From positions 372,001 through 436,000 of the forward strand of contig NZ_JAFMYW010000005.1 of NCBI RefSeq assembly GCF_017353175.1: a stretch of DNA of 64,000 nt, read 5' to 3'. Position numbers and translations under genes: made by a program. Below are positions 1 through 8,918 of the stretch, in pieces. The number at the start of each line of letters is the position of its first letter. Positions within the stretch are counted from its first letter, which is position 1. Origin of the DNA: Fibrella forsythiae. Lineage in GTDB: Bacteria > Bacteroidota > Bacteroidia > Cytophagales > Spirosomataceae. The notes below the pieces were generated by a model. That model worked only from the letters and a program-made list of their open reading frames with translations. It did not search any database and had not been told where the DNA came from.

Positions 1-507
1 GCCCCAGAGTTTAAGCTGGTCAACGGCGGCCGCCCGAAAGGTGTCACCGGCACCCAGTACCACCACTTTGCCACGTTTATGAAACTGCGATGCCAGCTTG
101 CCAATGGTTGTGGTTTTGCCCACGCCATTTACGCCAACGACCATAATCACGTAAGGCTTTTTGCCAGCGGGTAGGTCGAAGTCATCGCTACCGGTAGCAC
201 CCGGGGTTTTGTTGTCAGATAGCAGAGCGGCAATTTCTTCGCGCAGAATAGAATCCAGTTCACTGGTTCCCATGTATTTGTCGCGGGCCACGCGAGCCTC
301 AATCCGGTCAATGATCTTGACGGTTGTTTCAACGCCCACATCAGAAGAGATCAGCACGTTTTCCAGTTCGTCAAGCACCTCTTCATCGACGGTCGCCTTG
401 CCGACAACAGCCCGACCGAGTTTAGAGAAGAAGCTGTCTTTGCTTTTCTCCAAGCCTTTGTCGAGCGATTCTTTTTTCTCTTTTCCGAATAAACCGAAGA
501 AAGCCAT
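1..507 (-). CDS. ftsY: Signal recognition particle receptor FtsY (N-terminal part, cut by window edge)
   Basis: GTPase that docks SRP-ribosome complexes at the inner membrane for co-translational insertion. The visible 169 residues contain a short charged N-terminus ([14 protein letters not shown]), the helical N domain, the P-loop [15 protein letters not shown] and the family motif [12 protein letters not shown] near the window edge. The rest of the G domain lies to the left of base 1. The long acidic A domain of enterobacterial FtsY is absent, as is usual in Bacteroidota. The ATG at 505-507 (minus strand) is the only sensible start. It is downstream of rpmG and DUF4295 on the same strand, separated by a terminator and a long hairpin. 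The identity is secure. Confidence 0.96.
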   Translation of the reverse strand, partial: MAFFGLFGKEKKESLDKGLEKSKDSFFSKLGRAVVGKATVDEEVLDELENVLISSDVGVETTVKIIDRIEARVARDKYMGTSELDSILREEIAALLSDNKTPGATGSDDFDLPAGKKPYVIMVVGVNGVGKTTTIGKLASQFHKRGKVVVLGAGDTFRAAAVDQLKLWG

Positions 508-529
508 AAGTATGTGTGTAGTCTGAACT

Positions 530-615
530 AGTCAATAGTAGGCAGTCGATAGTTGCGCTGCCAAGTCAGAATCATATTAAGTGGCAGCGCGACTATTGAC
601 TGCCCACTATCGACT
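530..615. repeat. Long intergenic hairpin, GCGCTGCCA family
   Basis: Inverted repeat with arms at 530-563 and 582-615, 34 bp each with about four mismatches, and an 18-base loop. The inner module (TGCGCTGCCA / TGGCAGCGC with AAG before the right arm) also occurs in the hairpin at 15615-15711. It lies between the rpmG-DUF4295 terminator and the ftsY start codon, so it is not the only transcription stop here. The function is unknown. Confidence 0.75.
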
Positions 616-642
616 CATTTCTTACAAATCTAACAACAAAAA

Positions 643-661
643 AAGTCCCTCATCGGGACTT
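643..661 (-). terminator. Rho-independent terminator of rpmG-DUF4295
   Basis: A 7-bp stem (AAGTCCC / GGGACTT) with a 5-base loop is followed on the minus strand by a run of seven T. It begins 29 bases after the DUF4295 stop codon and would end the rpmG-DUF4295 transcript. Confidence 0.8.
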
Positions 662-689
662 CCTTGTACGCGGTTCGTGATGACAGCAA

Positions 690-845
690 TTATGCTTTGA
701 GTGCATTCTGCACGTCGTCGATCAGTACCATTTCTTCTTTAAAGGTGTAAGCCCCCGTTTTGGGTGACTTCACGGCCCGGATCACTTTCGCGTATGCCTT
801 ACCGTTATCCTTCGTTTTCAGGGTTGCAACTACCTTCTTTGCCAT
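690..845 (-). CDS. DUF4295 family protein, probable ribosomal protein bL38
   Basis: Small basic protein of 51 residues (begins MAKKVVATLKTKDNGKAYAK, ends DVQNALKA). It matches the Bacteroidota-only DUF4295 family, which is normally encoded beside the L28 and L33 genes. From memory, a member of this family was seen as a large-subunit protein, named bL38, in a Flavobacterium ribosome structure; that identification was not checked here. It lies 65 bases downstream of rpmG on the same strand, consistent with co-transcription, and ends before a clear terminator. No rpmB (L28) lies beside the pair here. Confidence 0.85.
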   Translation of the reverse strand: MAKKVVATLKTKDNGKAYAKVIRAVKSPKTGAYTFKEEMVLIDDVQNALKA

Positions 846-910
846 TGGTTTGTGTTCGTTTAGACGTATGCCTCAATGCGCTACTGCACCGGGTTCCGCC
901 GGGATGACAA

Positions 911-1093
911 TTACTTAATCTCTTTATGGAGCGTCACACGCTTCAAATTCGGATTGTACTTTTTGCGCTCGATACGAGCTGGCGTGTTCTTACGGTTCTT
1001 AGTCGTAATGTACCGCGATGTGCCGGGAACATTGGTTTCCTTCTGTTCTGTGCACTCCAAAATTACCTGAACTCTATTACCTTTCTTAGCCAT
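911..1093 (-). CDS. rpmG: 50S ribosomal protein L33
   Basis: A 60-residue basic protein ([17 protein letters not shown]...) ending in [12 protein letters not shown], which covers the full L33 family. It has a single Cys at position 14 and none of the paired CxxC motifs of zinc-binding L33 forms, so it is the Cys-less type functionally. It is followed on the same strand by DUF4295. The usual neighbour rpmB is absent from the 257 bases upstream, where a plus-strand deacetylase gene begins. Confidence 0.95.
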   Translation of the reverse strand: MAKKGNRVQVILECTEQKETNVPGTSRYITTKNRKNTPARIERKKYNPNLKRVTLHKEIK

Positions 1094-1350
1094 GGCTATG
1101 TGATTTTTCTCAACGGGAGCGCAAAGATAGGAAATGGAATTGTTATGCGCAATGGTCTTTCCAGTATGGCTGTCAGTTTCTTACGGGCTAAAGCGGGCAT
1201 GTGTCCGTTGCCATAGGGTTGCTATGATCAGCCATTGTTATGTTTGGCATCATTACCGTGAGCAGAACGTACCTGCGTTGCCTATAAGTATGGGTAAGTA
1301 CATGATTCTCACATGGCTAATGACATGACAAAACCTCACCTCTATTTTCT

Positions 1351-2295
1351 ATGAAACTCCCCGCCCTACTCATCTTGACCTGTTTGCTGCTATACTGGGG
1401 TGAAGCAGTGCAGGCGCAGAAACAGATCTGCATCACAATTGACGATCTGCCTACGGTGTCCAGCCTGTACCGGACACCAGCGGGTAAGGCGTTGCTGACC
1501 AGCAAACTACTGGCTCACTTGAAACAGTACAACGTACCTGCCATTGGGTTCGTTGTTGGCGAAAAATTGATGAGCCAGTCGAAGCCTGATAAAAATCAAC
1601 TTGAGTTAGTAGCGCAGTGGCTGGCGGCGGGCATGGAGTTGGGCAACCATACCTATGCGCATCTGGGGTACAATACAATCTCAGCAGCTACTTACCAGCA
1701 AGACGTCATGGGCGTTGATACACTCCTTCATACGTTGCTGAAATCAGTGAATCAACGGCCTCGTTACTTTCGGCATCCTTACCTGCAGCGTGGAAATACA
1801 GTGGGAAAGCGTGATTCACTGGTTCATTATCTGGCCACTCATGCTTATCTGGAAGCGCCTGTTTCGATAGATAATGCAGATTACATCTTCTCGGCCGCCT
1901 ACGACGTAGCCCTGCTTCGTAAAGATACTGCACTGGCGTCGGCTGTTGGTAAACAATACGTTGACTATATGGCAAACTGTGTTCATTACTACGAAGCTCA
2001 GGCTGACTCATTGTTCAAACGCCCTATTGCTCATATTCTGCTGACCCACGCCAACACGATCAACTCAGATTATATGGGAAGCGTATTCGTTCGTTTGCAG
2101 GCAGAAGGCTATTCATTCATTACGCTGGAACAGGCCCTCCGGGATCCCGCCTACCAGTCGCAGGACGATTACGTGAATAATGGTGGCATTTCCTGGCTAC
2201 ACCGGTGGGCCTTAACGCAGGGGAAACGGGGCGCTTTTTTCAAAGGCGAGCCTGACGTGCCCGATGCTGTTACCCGACTGGCAGAGGGCAGGTAG
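1351..2295 (+). CDS. Exported polysaccharide deacetylase (NodB-type)
   Basis: Protein of 314 residues with a signal peptide (about residues 1-22, ending VQA-Q). The carbohydrate esterase 4 motifs are present: TIDDLP with the DD metal/base pair, GNHTYAH carrying the two metal-binding His, RHPYLQR, and a late LLTH motif. It probably removes acetyl groups from a periplasmic or external glycan; the substrate cannot be told. It stands alone between divergent rpmG and the next plus-strand gene. Family assignment is firm, substrate open. Confidence 0.88.
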   Translation: MKLPALLILTCLLLYWGEAVQAQKQICITIDDLPTVSSLYRTPAGKALLTSKLLAHLKQYNVPAIGFVVGEKLMSQSKPDKNQLELVAQWLAAGMELGNHTYAHLGYNTISAATYQQDVMGVDTLLHTLLKSVNQRPRYFRHPYLQRGNTVGKRDSLVHYLATHAYLEAPVSIDNADYIFSAAYDVALLRKDTALASAVGKQYVDYMANCVHYYEAQADSLFKRPIAHILLTHANTINSDYMGSVFVRLQAEGYSFITLEQALRDPAYQSQDDYVNNGGISWLHRWALTQGKRGAFFKGEPDVPDAVTRLAEGR

Positions 2296-2436
2296 TCATC
2301 TCTCCGACAGAATGCAAGGCACAAGCCAGTTGGGGCGGCCAAATAGCGGGTTAGGGTAATTATTTGAGGGCGGCATCTGTTACTGGTAGAGTTGTGCGGA
2401 CGGTATCCGACACAACAGGTAGTTTTCAGCAACACA

Positions 2437-3462
2437 ATGAACAGCATTCCTTTTTCCATACTCGATCTGGTGCCTGTTACCCAGGGTAGCACGGTTAACC
2501 AGGCGCTACACAATGCCCTCGATCTGGCGCAGCATGCCGAAAAGTGGGGCTACAACCGTTACTGGCTGGCCGAACACCACAACATGACCGGCGTGGCCAG
2601 TGCGGCTACCTCCGTTGTTATTGGCTATATAGCGGGCGGCACGCAGACGATCCGCGTGGGGTCGGGCGGTATTATGCTCCCAAACCATTCCCCGTTAGTC
2701 ATTGCCGAGCAGTTCGGCACGTTGGCCTCCCTGTATCCCGGCCGGGTTGATCTGGGCGTTGGCCGCGCACCCGGCTCCGATCAGGTAGCCGCTCGCGCAT
2801 TGCGCCGTAGTCTGACTGGCCCCGATACGTTTCCGCAGGATGTGGTTGAGTTGCGTCAGTATTTCCAACCCGCAGAGCCGGGGCAAGCTGTTCAGGCGAT
2901 GCCAGGCGCAGGTCTGAACGTACCTGTCTGGATTCTGGGCTCCAGCCTGTTTGGGGCTCAACTGGCTGCCATGCTGGGTCTGCCGTTTGCCTTCGCATCG
3001 CATTTTGCGCCCGATGCACTCATGCAGGCATTACAGGTGTATCGAACGCAGTTTAAGCCCTCCGAAACACTGGATAAGCCCTATGTGATGCTGGGCGTCA
3101 ACATTGTGGCGGCTGATACCGACGAGGAAGCGCGCCGTTTATTTACATCGGTGCAGCAGCAATTTATTAACCTGCGCCGTGGTACACCCGGCCAGTTACC
3201 ACCACCCGTCGACCGTCCCGACCTGCTCACCTATGCGGCCGATCAGGCAGGTGCCAGCCACGCACTTCGCTACGCCATGGTAGGCGCGCCCGAAACCGTA
3301 CAGCGTGGCCTGACCCGTTTTATTGAGCAGACTCAGGCAGATGAACTAATGGTAACTGCCCAGATATTTGATCACGCGGCGCGCTTGCGCTCATTTGAAT
3401 TGGCTGCGCAGGTACGTCATGTATTACTGCAGGCACGAACCAGCGAATCGATGTCTGTATAG
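2437..3462 (+). CDS. LLM-class flavin-dependent oxidoreductase (luciferase-like monooxygenase)
   Basis: A 341-residue TIM-barrel protein of the luciferase-like family. Typical signs are [12 protein letters not shown] at the N-terminus, YWLAEHHN, the [22 protein letters not shown] stretch (shown by [12 protein letters not shown]) and [14 protein letters not shown]. It should bind FMN and use reduced flavin and oxygen, but the substrate is unknown. The reading frame extends 45 bases further upstream; the ATG at 2437 is preferred because family members begin with this I-P-F-S-I-L-D segment. A bidirectional terminator follows at 3511-3547. Confidence 0.9.
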   Translation: MNSIPFSILDLVPVTQGSTVNQALHNALDLAQHAEKWGYNRYWLAEHHNMTGVASAATSVVIGYIAGGTQTIRVGSGGIMLPNHSPLVIAEQFGTLASLYPGRVDLGVGRAPGSDQVAARALRRSLTGPDTFPQDVVELRQYFQPAEPGQAVQAMPGAGLNVPVWILGSSLFGAQLAAMLGLPFAFASHFAPDALMQALQVYRTQFKPSETLDKPYVMLGVNIVAADTDEEARRLFTSVQQQFINLRRGTPGQLPPPVDRPDLLTYAADQAGASHALRYAMVGAPETVQRGLTRFIEQTQADELMVTAQIFDHAARLRSFELAAQVRHVLLQARTSESMSV

Positions 3463-3510
3463 CCTCCGGTTCGTTTCCGTCTCCGAAACAGGATACGCTA
3501 TAAGCGAAGA

Positions 3511-3547
3511 AACCCCTACGAATCTGTTCGACAGACTAGTAGGGGTT
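3511..3547. terminator. Bidirectional rho-independent terminator
   Basis: Stem AACCCCTAC (3511-3519) pairs with GTAGGGGTT (3539-3547) around a 19-base loop, with T-rich and A-rich ends. It can end transcription of the flavin monooxygenase on the plus strand and of the tRNA gene on the minus strand. Confidence 0.8.
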
Positions 3548-3554
3548 TTCTTAG

Positions 3555-3627
<73 letters not shown>

Positions 3628-3670
3628 GTGTTGGGAGTGCAAATGTAAGACGCATTTCAAGAAATTCAAC

Positions 3671-3678
3671 TACCTTTG
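3671..3678 (+). promoter_or_regulatory. Bacteroidota -7 promoter element (TACCTTTG) for era
   Basis: TACCTTTG fits the Bacteroidota housekeeping -7 consensus TAnnTTTG. It lies about 80 bases before the era start codon and directly upstream of the divergent tRNA gene. The -33 TTTG box is not clear, so this is a sequence match only. Confidence 0.5.
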
Positions 3679-3759
3679 TAAAAATATTTTTCTGGCCACC
3701 TTCTGTTGGGAAACAAAAGGGCTGGCCTTCACCTCAAAGCCATTGGTTACAGAACCAAT

Positions 3760-4860
3760 ATGGGATCACCTGACATACAACCACCCGGAGACCAAATCCC
3801 GGTGCCCCAAGCCGTCGATGGCTTCAAATCGGGCTTTGTGAGCATTGTTGGTAAGCCGAACGTCGGCAAATCGACTCTCATGAACCAATTGATTGGCGAA
3901 CGCCTCTCAATCATCACCTCTAAAGCCCAGACTACCCGCCACCGGATTATGGGCATCCTGAACGGCAACCATAACGGGCAACCATTCCAGCTCGTTTATT
4001 CGGATACACCGGGAATCATTCAGCCGAAGTATAAGCTACACGAATCAATGATGAGCTTCGTTCGAGGCTCACTTGACGATGCAGACGTTATTCTATTTGT
4101 GACCGATATTTTTGAACGGCATGATGAAGATGACGTGATCAAACGGCTGAAGTACGCCAACGTACCGATCATTCTGCTGATCAACAAGATCGATCAGGCT
4201 ACGCCTGAAGAGGTTGAAGCCAAGATTCGGTACTGGGAAGAGCACTTTGAAGTAGGCGGGTATGCCGTCATTGATGAAGCTGCTGCCGTGGCCGACCCGG
4301 ATATCGCCGAACTGGCCGAAGATCATGAGCTCGATGAAGAACCAACGCCCGATGAAGCAACCGACGTGACCGAAGCGGGACAAGCGCCTGGCGCTCCACG
4401 AAAAGCCACCGAGATTATTCCGATCTCGGCTCTGAACGGTTTCAACCTGGATCGTTTGTTCGACGATATCGTACGCTACCTGCCAGTTCATCCGCCTTAT
4501 TTTCCTGACGATGAACTTACTGACAAGCCAGAGCGGTTTTTTGCCTCAGAGATTGTTCGGGAAAAGATCTTCCTGAATTATAAAAAAGAGGTTCCCTACA
4601 GCTCTGAAGTGATCATTACTGGTTTTAAAGACCGGGAAGATATGATCGTGATTTCGGCCGAGATCCTGGTAGAGCGCCCCACGCAACGGGCCATTCTGTT
4701 GGGAGAAAAAGGCAACATGATCAAGAAAACGGGCATAATGGCCCGCGAAGAATTGGAACGCTTCTTCGGTAAGAAAGTCTTTTTAGAAACACATGTTAAA
4801 GTAGAACCCGATTGGCGTCAGAAAGAGCGTATGCTTCGCCGGTTGGGTTATGATGAATAA
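3760..4860 (+). CDS. era: GTPase Era
   Basis: Ribosome-assembly GTPase that binds the 16S rRNA 3' end. It has the G1 motif GKPNVGKST, G3 DTPG, G4 NKID and a C-terminal KH domain (GEKGNMIKKTGIMAREELER). From the ATG at 3760 it is 366 residues, well above the usual length of about 300. The excess is a Glu/Asp/Ala-rich insert at about residues 168-218, between G4 and the ISALNG (G5) motif, plus a longer N-terminus. The ATG at 3706 is in frame but would add an unlikely leader. It is followed by der with a purine/pyrimidine hairpin between. Confidence 0.95.
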   Translation: MGSPDIQPPGDQIPVPQAVDGFKSGFVSIVGKPNVGKSTLMNQLIGERLSIITSKAQTTRHRIMGILNGNHNGQPFQLVYSDTPGIIQPKYKLHESMMSFVRGSLDDADVILFVTDIFERHDEDDVIKRLKYANVPIILLINKIDQATPEEVEAKIRYWEEHFEVGGYAVIDEAAAVADPDIAELAEDHELDEEPTPDEATDVTEAGQAPGAPRKATEIIPISALNGFNLDRLFDDIVRYLPVHPPYFPDDELTDKPERFFASEIVREKIFLNYKKEVPYSSEVIITGFKDREDMIVISAEILVERPTQRAILLGEKGNMIKKTGIMAREELERFFGKKVFLETHVKVEPDWRQKERMLRRLGYDE

Positions 4861-4865
4861 ATAAG

Positions 4866-5020
4866 AGAGGAGGAAAGGAGTAGAGGGAATAAAGGAAGAA
4901 CGGAGGAAAGGGAATAAAGGAGGAGAGGGACGCTGGTGAACAGCTTCTTTCCCCCTTCAATCCTTCTTCCCTTTATTCCTTCCTCCCTCTCCTCCTTTAT
5001 TCCTTCCTCCCTTTCCTCCT
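4866..5020. repeat. Polypurine/polypyrimidine hairpin between era and der
   Basis: A run of almost pure purines (4866-4930, repeats of GGAGGAAAGGGAATAAAGG) is followed after a short spacer by almost pure pyrimidines (4945-5020) that are its reverse complement with repeats and offsets. It ends 8 bases before the der start codon. The RNA could fold into a long stem, and the DNA is of the kind that can form triplex. A related element lies at 11251-11358 before phhA. Confidence 0.75.
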
Positions 5021-5028
5021 TTAATAAA

Positions 5029-6336
5029 ATGGCAAACATTGTAGCAATTGTAGGTCGCCCCAACGTGGGTAAATCGACGCTGTTCAATCGACTGATTGAG
5101 CAACGGGTGGCCATTATGGATAACCAGTCGGGCGTAACGCGTGACCGGCACTATGGGCGGGCCGAATGGACCGACCACTTCTTTACTGTAATCGATACGG
5201 GTGGGTACGTTGTGGGGTCTGAAGATGTATTCGAGGAGGCAATCCGCGAGCAGGTCCAGATCGCCCTCGACGAGGCCACGGTAGTGCTGTTCGTTGTGGA
5301 TACGATGAGCGGCCTGAGTCCCCTTGATGATGATTTCGCGGATGTGCTTCGCCGGTCGAAGAAACCCGTATTTCTGGTCGCCAACAAGGCCGAAACGAAC
5401 GAGCGTCGCCAGGCTGCATCTGAATTCTATTCGCTGGGTATGGGTGATCCTTACCCGATTTCAGCTCAAACGGGCACTGGAACGGGCGATCTGCTTGATG
5501 AAGTCATCAAACATTTCCCGCAGGGTGAAGAAGAGGATCCTGATGCCGGTATTCCGCGCATCGCCATTATTGGCCGGCCAAACGTGGGTAAGTCGTCATT
5601 TGTGAACACGTTGCTGGGTAAGGAGCGAAATATCGTAACCGATATTGCCGGTACCACCCGCGACGCCACCAACACCCGGTACAAGGCGTTTGGTAAAGAT
5701 TTCATTCTGACCGATACGGCTGGTCTGCGTAGAAAGGCCCGGGTTAGCGATAACATCGAATTCTACTCTACGCTCCGTACCATCAAGGCCATGGAAGCGT
5801 CGGATGTCTGTATCGTTATGCTCGACGCTACGCGGGGCCTCGAAAGCCAGGATATGACCATTATCGGTCAGGCTGTAAAGGCGAAAAAAGGCGTAGTGAT
5901 CATGGTAAATAAATGGGATGCGATTGAGAAAGATCACAAAACGGCTGACGTCTGGAAAAAGGAAATCAACCAGCGGATGGCCCCGATCGATTACCTGCCC
6001 ATCATTTTCACATCAGTACACGAGAAACAGCGTATTTTCCAGGTAATGGAAAAAGCGATGCAGGTGTACGAGAATAAGAGCAAGCGTATTGCTACCTCCA
6101 AAATCAACGAGCTGATGCAGCCTGAAGTTGAGGCGTTCCCACCGCCTGCTTTGAAAGGTAAGTATGTTCGAATCAAGTATATGCTTCAGGTGCCTACGCC
6201 GTCGCCAACGTTTATTTTCTTCTGTAATTTGCCTCAGTACATCAAAGAATCGTATGAGCGATTCCTGGAAAATAAACTCCGTGAACATTTTGATTTTGAA
6301 GGGGTGCCATTGACGCTCTTTTTCCGGCAGAAGTAA
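5029..6336 (+). CDS. der: Ribosome-biogenesis GTPase Der (EngA)
   Basis: Double-GTPase needed for 50S subunit maturation. It has 435 residues. G domain 1 carries GRPNVGKSTLFNR, DTGGY and NKAE; G domain 2 carries GRPNVGKSSFVNT, DTAGLRRK and NKWD; a KH-like C-terminal domain ends in FFRQK. An in-frame ATG at 4936 lies inside the purine/pyrimidine hairpin and would give a low-complexity leader (PSSLSSFIPSSLSSF), so ATG 5029, preceded by TTAATAAA, is taken as the start. A strong terminator follows. It probably shares a transcript with era. Confidence 0.97.
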   Translation: MANIVAIVGRPNVGKSTLFNRLIEQRVAIMDNQSGVTRDRHYGRAEWTDHFFTVIDTGGYVVGSEDVFEEAIREQVQIALDEATVVLFVVDTMSGLSPLDDDFADVLRRSKKPVFLVANKAETNERRQAASEFYSLGMGDPYPISAQTGTGTGDLLDEVIKHFPQGEEEDPDAGIPRIAIIGRPNVGKSSFVNTLLGKERNIVTDIAGTTRDATNTRYKAFGKDFILTDTAGLRRKARVSDNIEFYSTLRTIKAMEASDVCIVMLDATRGLESQDMTIIGQAVKAKKGVVIMVNKWDAIEKDHKTADVWKKEINQRMAPIDYLPIIFTSVHEKQRIFQVMEKAMQVYENKSKRIATSKINELMQPEVEAFPPPALKGKYVRIKYMLQVPTPSPTFIFFCNLPQYIKESYERFLENKLREHFDFEGVPLTLFFRQK

Positions 6337-6360
6337 CTGGCCATCAGGTACGGATAGTAA

Positions 6361-6400
6361 AAAAGGGGGTGCTGCAATTATTAGCGCGGAGCCCCCTTTT
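6361..6400 (+). terminator. Rho-independent terminator after der
   Basis: AAAAGGGGG (6361-6369) pairs with CCCCCTTTT (6392-6400) and is followed by more T. It lies 25 bases after the der stop codon. Confidence 0.85.
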
Positions 6401-6402
6401 TT

Positions 6403-7332
6403 AGTTACACTGAACCGATAGATCCCGGCGGCCATCCAAACGTGCTCGTCAGTCAGGACGGCTCATTGGGGTTGTTTTGCGTGGCAATGGGTAATGGTAA
6501 AGCTGATCTGGAATGTATTTACGTTCACTATACCCCACCTTCATTCTGATCTTGATTGCACCGCTGTGTAACGAAATGGAAGTGGCTGGTCCGCGTCCTG
6601 ATATATGGCGGCAGCATGCGGACTCTGCTCATCCGGGCAGCAATGGACCCGTAACGTCGACATGGCTAGGTACGTGCCTGGTGATAAGATATGGTACGCT
6701 ATGTATCTGATCAACAGCGGCTAAACAAATGTACCGTTAGCCATCCGGCGATACTTCCTGTCATACCATGTTGGTAGCTACAATACCAGGACTTTCTCAC
6801 AAAAACCGGAGTGGTATTTTGTGAGAAAGTCCTGGTATTGTAGCTACCAACTGTGATACACCAGGCTGGCACAACTCTACTCGAGCTAAGTAATTTAGCT
6901 CATCAAACTTTTACTGTTGACTCTTATAAACACAGTAGTTCCTGTAGTTTTGATTAAGTAAATTATAAAGCTATTAGGGTCGTATAAATTGATCCTATCA
7001 GACCGATTGCACTATTTTACTGGCATCAGATATAATAAATGAGCATATTTCGTTATAACAAATAAACTGAGCGGTATTTTTGGTGGAAAGCGTTTTGCTG
7101 ACTGGTTGACCAAGAAAACGAAATTGGCCGGGAAACACTTAGTATATGTTTATAGGTATATATTACACTATTTAGTATTGAACTGTACATGTAAATAAGC
7201 CCGTAAAGTCATTTGTCCACAAAAGTATGCCGTACGAATATTTTTTCATGTTTACTTCTAGGTGAGTAGATGATGAATTTGTACTTTCATTCATATTTAA
7301 AGTTCCCCGTCCCAAAGACCACCGAACCAATC
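6403..7332. other. 930-base gap without a supported gene, AT-rich on its right side
   Basis: The gap between der and the ArsR-like gene holds a perfect 34-bp-arm hairpin (6771-6850), described separately. A 65-codon frame at 6513-6710 has no recognisable motif and is not supported. From about 6890 to 7330 the composition drops sharply towards A+T, continuing into the ArsR-like gene, unlike the GC-richer flanks. Confidence 0.5.
6771..6850. repeat. Perfect hairpin with 34-bp arms
   Basis: Arms at 6771-6804 and 6817-6850 are exact reverse complements (outer end TTGGTAGCTACAATACCAGG) around a 12-base loop. There is no T-tract after it, the der terminator lies 370 bases to the left and the next start codon 480 bases to the right, so a simple terminator role does not fit. 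Confidence 0.85.
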
Positions 7333-7623
7333 ATGGAAGAAGAAAAAAAAATTGAGAAGGCTGCCTATGTGCTCAAAGCTGTAGCCCATCCGCTTCGCAT
7401 TAAGATTATTCTTATGCTTCACGAAAATAAAGAGCTAAATGTTTCGGCTATTTATAAAAATCTGAATGCTGAGCAGTCACTTATTTCTCATCATCTGATT
7501 AACATGAGAGATAAAGGAATTCTTGAAATTAGGCGCAGTGGAAAAAATATATATTACTTTCTTGTCGATAATTCGGTCGCTGAAGTTATTGATTGTATAT
7601 ACCAAAGCAAGATTCTTGCGTAA
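7333..7623 (+). CDS. ArsR-type winged-helix regulator
   Basis: A 96-residue helix-turn-helix protein: VAHPLRIKIILMLHEN opens the wHTH, NAEQSLISHHLINMRDKG is the recognition helix region and EIRRSGKNIYYFL the wing. The metal-binding ELCVCDL motif of classic ArsR/SmtB proteins is missing; the segment reads ELNVSAIYKNL, so it probably senses something other than metals or acts through protein contacts. ATG 7333 (MEEEKK) fits the family; an in-frame ATG at 7270 gives a longer N-terminus. The gene is AT-rich compared with its neighbours, a sign of possible transfer. It has no obvious partner gene. Confidence 0.8.
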   Translation: MEEEKKIEKAAYVLKAVAHPLRIKIILMLHENKELNVSAIYKNLNAEQSLISHHLINMRDKGILEIRRSGKNIYYFLVDNSVAEVIDCIYQSKILA

Positions 7624-7657
7624 CTAAAAAGCCCGCTGTACAGCGGGCTTTTTAGTT
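7622..7657. terminator. Bidirectional terminator between the ArsR-like gene and ruvB
   Basis: A perfect palindrome (AACTAAAAAGCCCGCTGT and its complement) with T-runs on both strands. It overlaps the ArsR-like stop codon and lies 17 bases beyond the ruvB stop, so it can end both convergent genes. Confidence 0.9.
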
Positions 7658-7673
7658 AGTGATTAGCAAGTTG

Positions 7674-8702
7674 TTAACCGAATAATTCGCCGTTGCGGGT
7701 TTGCGGAACCACACCAAGGTGGAAGTAAGCTTTCTCTGTGGCTTCCCGCCCCCGCGAGGTTCGCTTTAGAAATCCTTCCTGAATCAGGAAGGGTTCGTAT
7801 ACTTCCTCAATCGTTTCCGATTCTTCACCACAGGCCGTCGCAATTGTTGACAGGCCAACCGGGCCGCCTTTGAACTTTTCAATAATCGTCGACAGAATCC
7901 GGTTGTCCATTTCATCAAGGCCGTGCTGATCTACTTCCAGAGCGTTTAGCGCAATTTCGGCAATGTCGACGTTGATAATGCCATTACCACGTACCTGAGC
8001 GAAATCGCGGGTACGGCGAAGCAGGTTGTTGGCAATACGCGGCGTACCCCGGCTTCGGCGAGCGATCTCGTATGCCCCTTTCTCGTCAATCGGCGTAGCC
8101 AGAATCTGCGACGACCGCTGCACAATACTGGTCAGCAGCTTGGCGTCGTAATATTCCAGTCGGCTGCTGATGCCAAAACGAGCCCGTAATGGGGCGGTTA
8201 GCATGCCGGCCCGGGTTGTAGCGCCGATCAACGTAAACGGGTTCAACTTGATCTGTACCGATCGGGCATTGGGTCCCGAATCGAGCATGATGTCGATCTT
8301 GTAATCTTCCATGGCCGAATACAGGTACTCTTCCACAATGGGGTTGAGCCGGTGTATCTCATCAATGAAGAGTACGTCGTTTTGCTGCAGGTTGGTCAGC
8401 AAACCGGCCAGATCGCTGGGCTTGTCGAGCACGGGGCCGGAGGTCATTTTAATATTGGCTCCCAACTCATTGGCGATGATGTGGGAGAGGGTTGTCTTAC
8501 CCAAACCCGGCGGGCCGTGGAGCAGCACATGGTCCAGGGCATCGCCGCGCATCATGGCCGCTTTTACAAACACTTCGAGGTTTTCGAGCACCTTGGCCTG
8601 ACCCGTAAAATCCTCGAACGACAACGGACGAAGGGCACGCTCGATTTCCTTCTCGGTAGCCGACATGCCATCGTTAGTGCCGCTTATAATATCCTTACGC
8701 AT
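7674..8702 (-). CDS. ruvB: Holliday junction branch-migration helicase RuvB
   Basis: AAA+ motor that drives Holliday junction branch migration with RuvA. It has 342 residues: Walker [10 protein letters not shown], Walker [11 protein letters not shown], sensor [18 protein letters not shown], an arginine finger in that stretch and a C-terminal winged helix ([17 protein letters not shown]). The length is normal for the family. ruvA and ruvC are not nearby. It ends before a shared bidirectional terminator. Confidence 0.98.
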   Translation of the reverse strand: MRKDIISGTNDGMSATEKEIERALRPLSFEDFTGQAKVLENLEVFVKAAMMRGDALDHVLLHGPPGLGKTTLSHIIANELGANIKMTSGPVLDKPSDLAGLLTNLQQNDVLFIDEIHRLNPIVEEYLYSAMEDYKIDIMLDSGPNARSVQIKLNPFTLIGATTRAGMLTAPLRARFGISSRLEYYDAKLLTSIVQRSSQILATPIDEKGAYEIARRSRGTPRIANNLLRRTRDFAQVRGNGIINVDIAEIALNALEVDQHGLDEMDNRILSTIIEKFKGGPVGLSTIATACGEESETIEEVYEPFLIQEGFLKRTSRGREATEKAYFHLGVVPQTRNGELFG

Positions 8703-8785
8703 AGTTCATTAGCAGGTTGTTTGCTGCTGTTGTGATTCTATCAAATTTACTAAAAACGGCCGAAAAGAGCAAGGGTTGATGGTGC

Positions 8786-8892
8786 GCTGATTGGGCAGAT
8801 TACAGGGATTGACGCGGATTTTTAGATTTAAAACAGATTTGCTCCGCATCACCCTAAAATCCGCGTCGATCCCTGTAATCTGCCCAATCAGC
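8786..8892. repeat. Long hairpin, ACGCGGATT family
   Basis: Arms at 8786-8825 and 8854-8892, about 39 bp with two differences (GCTGATTGGGCAGATTACAG at the outer end), loop about 28 bases. The inner ACGCGGATTT module recurs in the hairpin at 46207-46360. It lies between the nucleotidyltransferase stop (8919) and the ruvB start (8702), both on the minus strand. Confidence 0.85.
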
Positions 8893-8918
8893 ATACGATC
8901 AGCATCCGCGTACTGGCA

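Noticed and set aside
4936-5028. Upstream ATG giving Der a 31-residue leader
   Set aside because: The leader is encoded by the pyrimidine arm of a hairpin and is low complexity; ATG 5029 matches the family start.
6513-6710. 65-codon plus-strand frame after der
   Set aside because: No homology pattern, no upstream signal and no terminator of its own; treated as intergenic.
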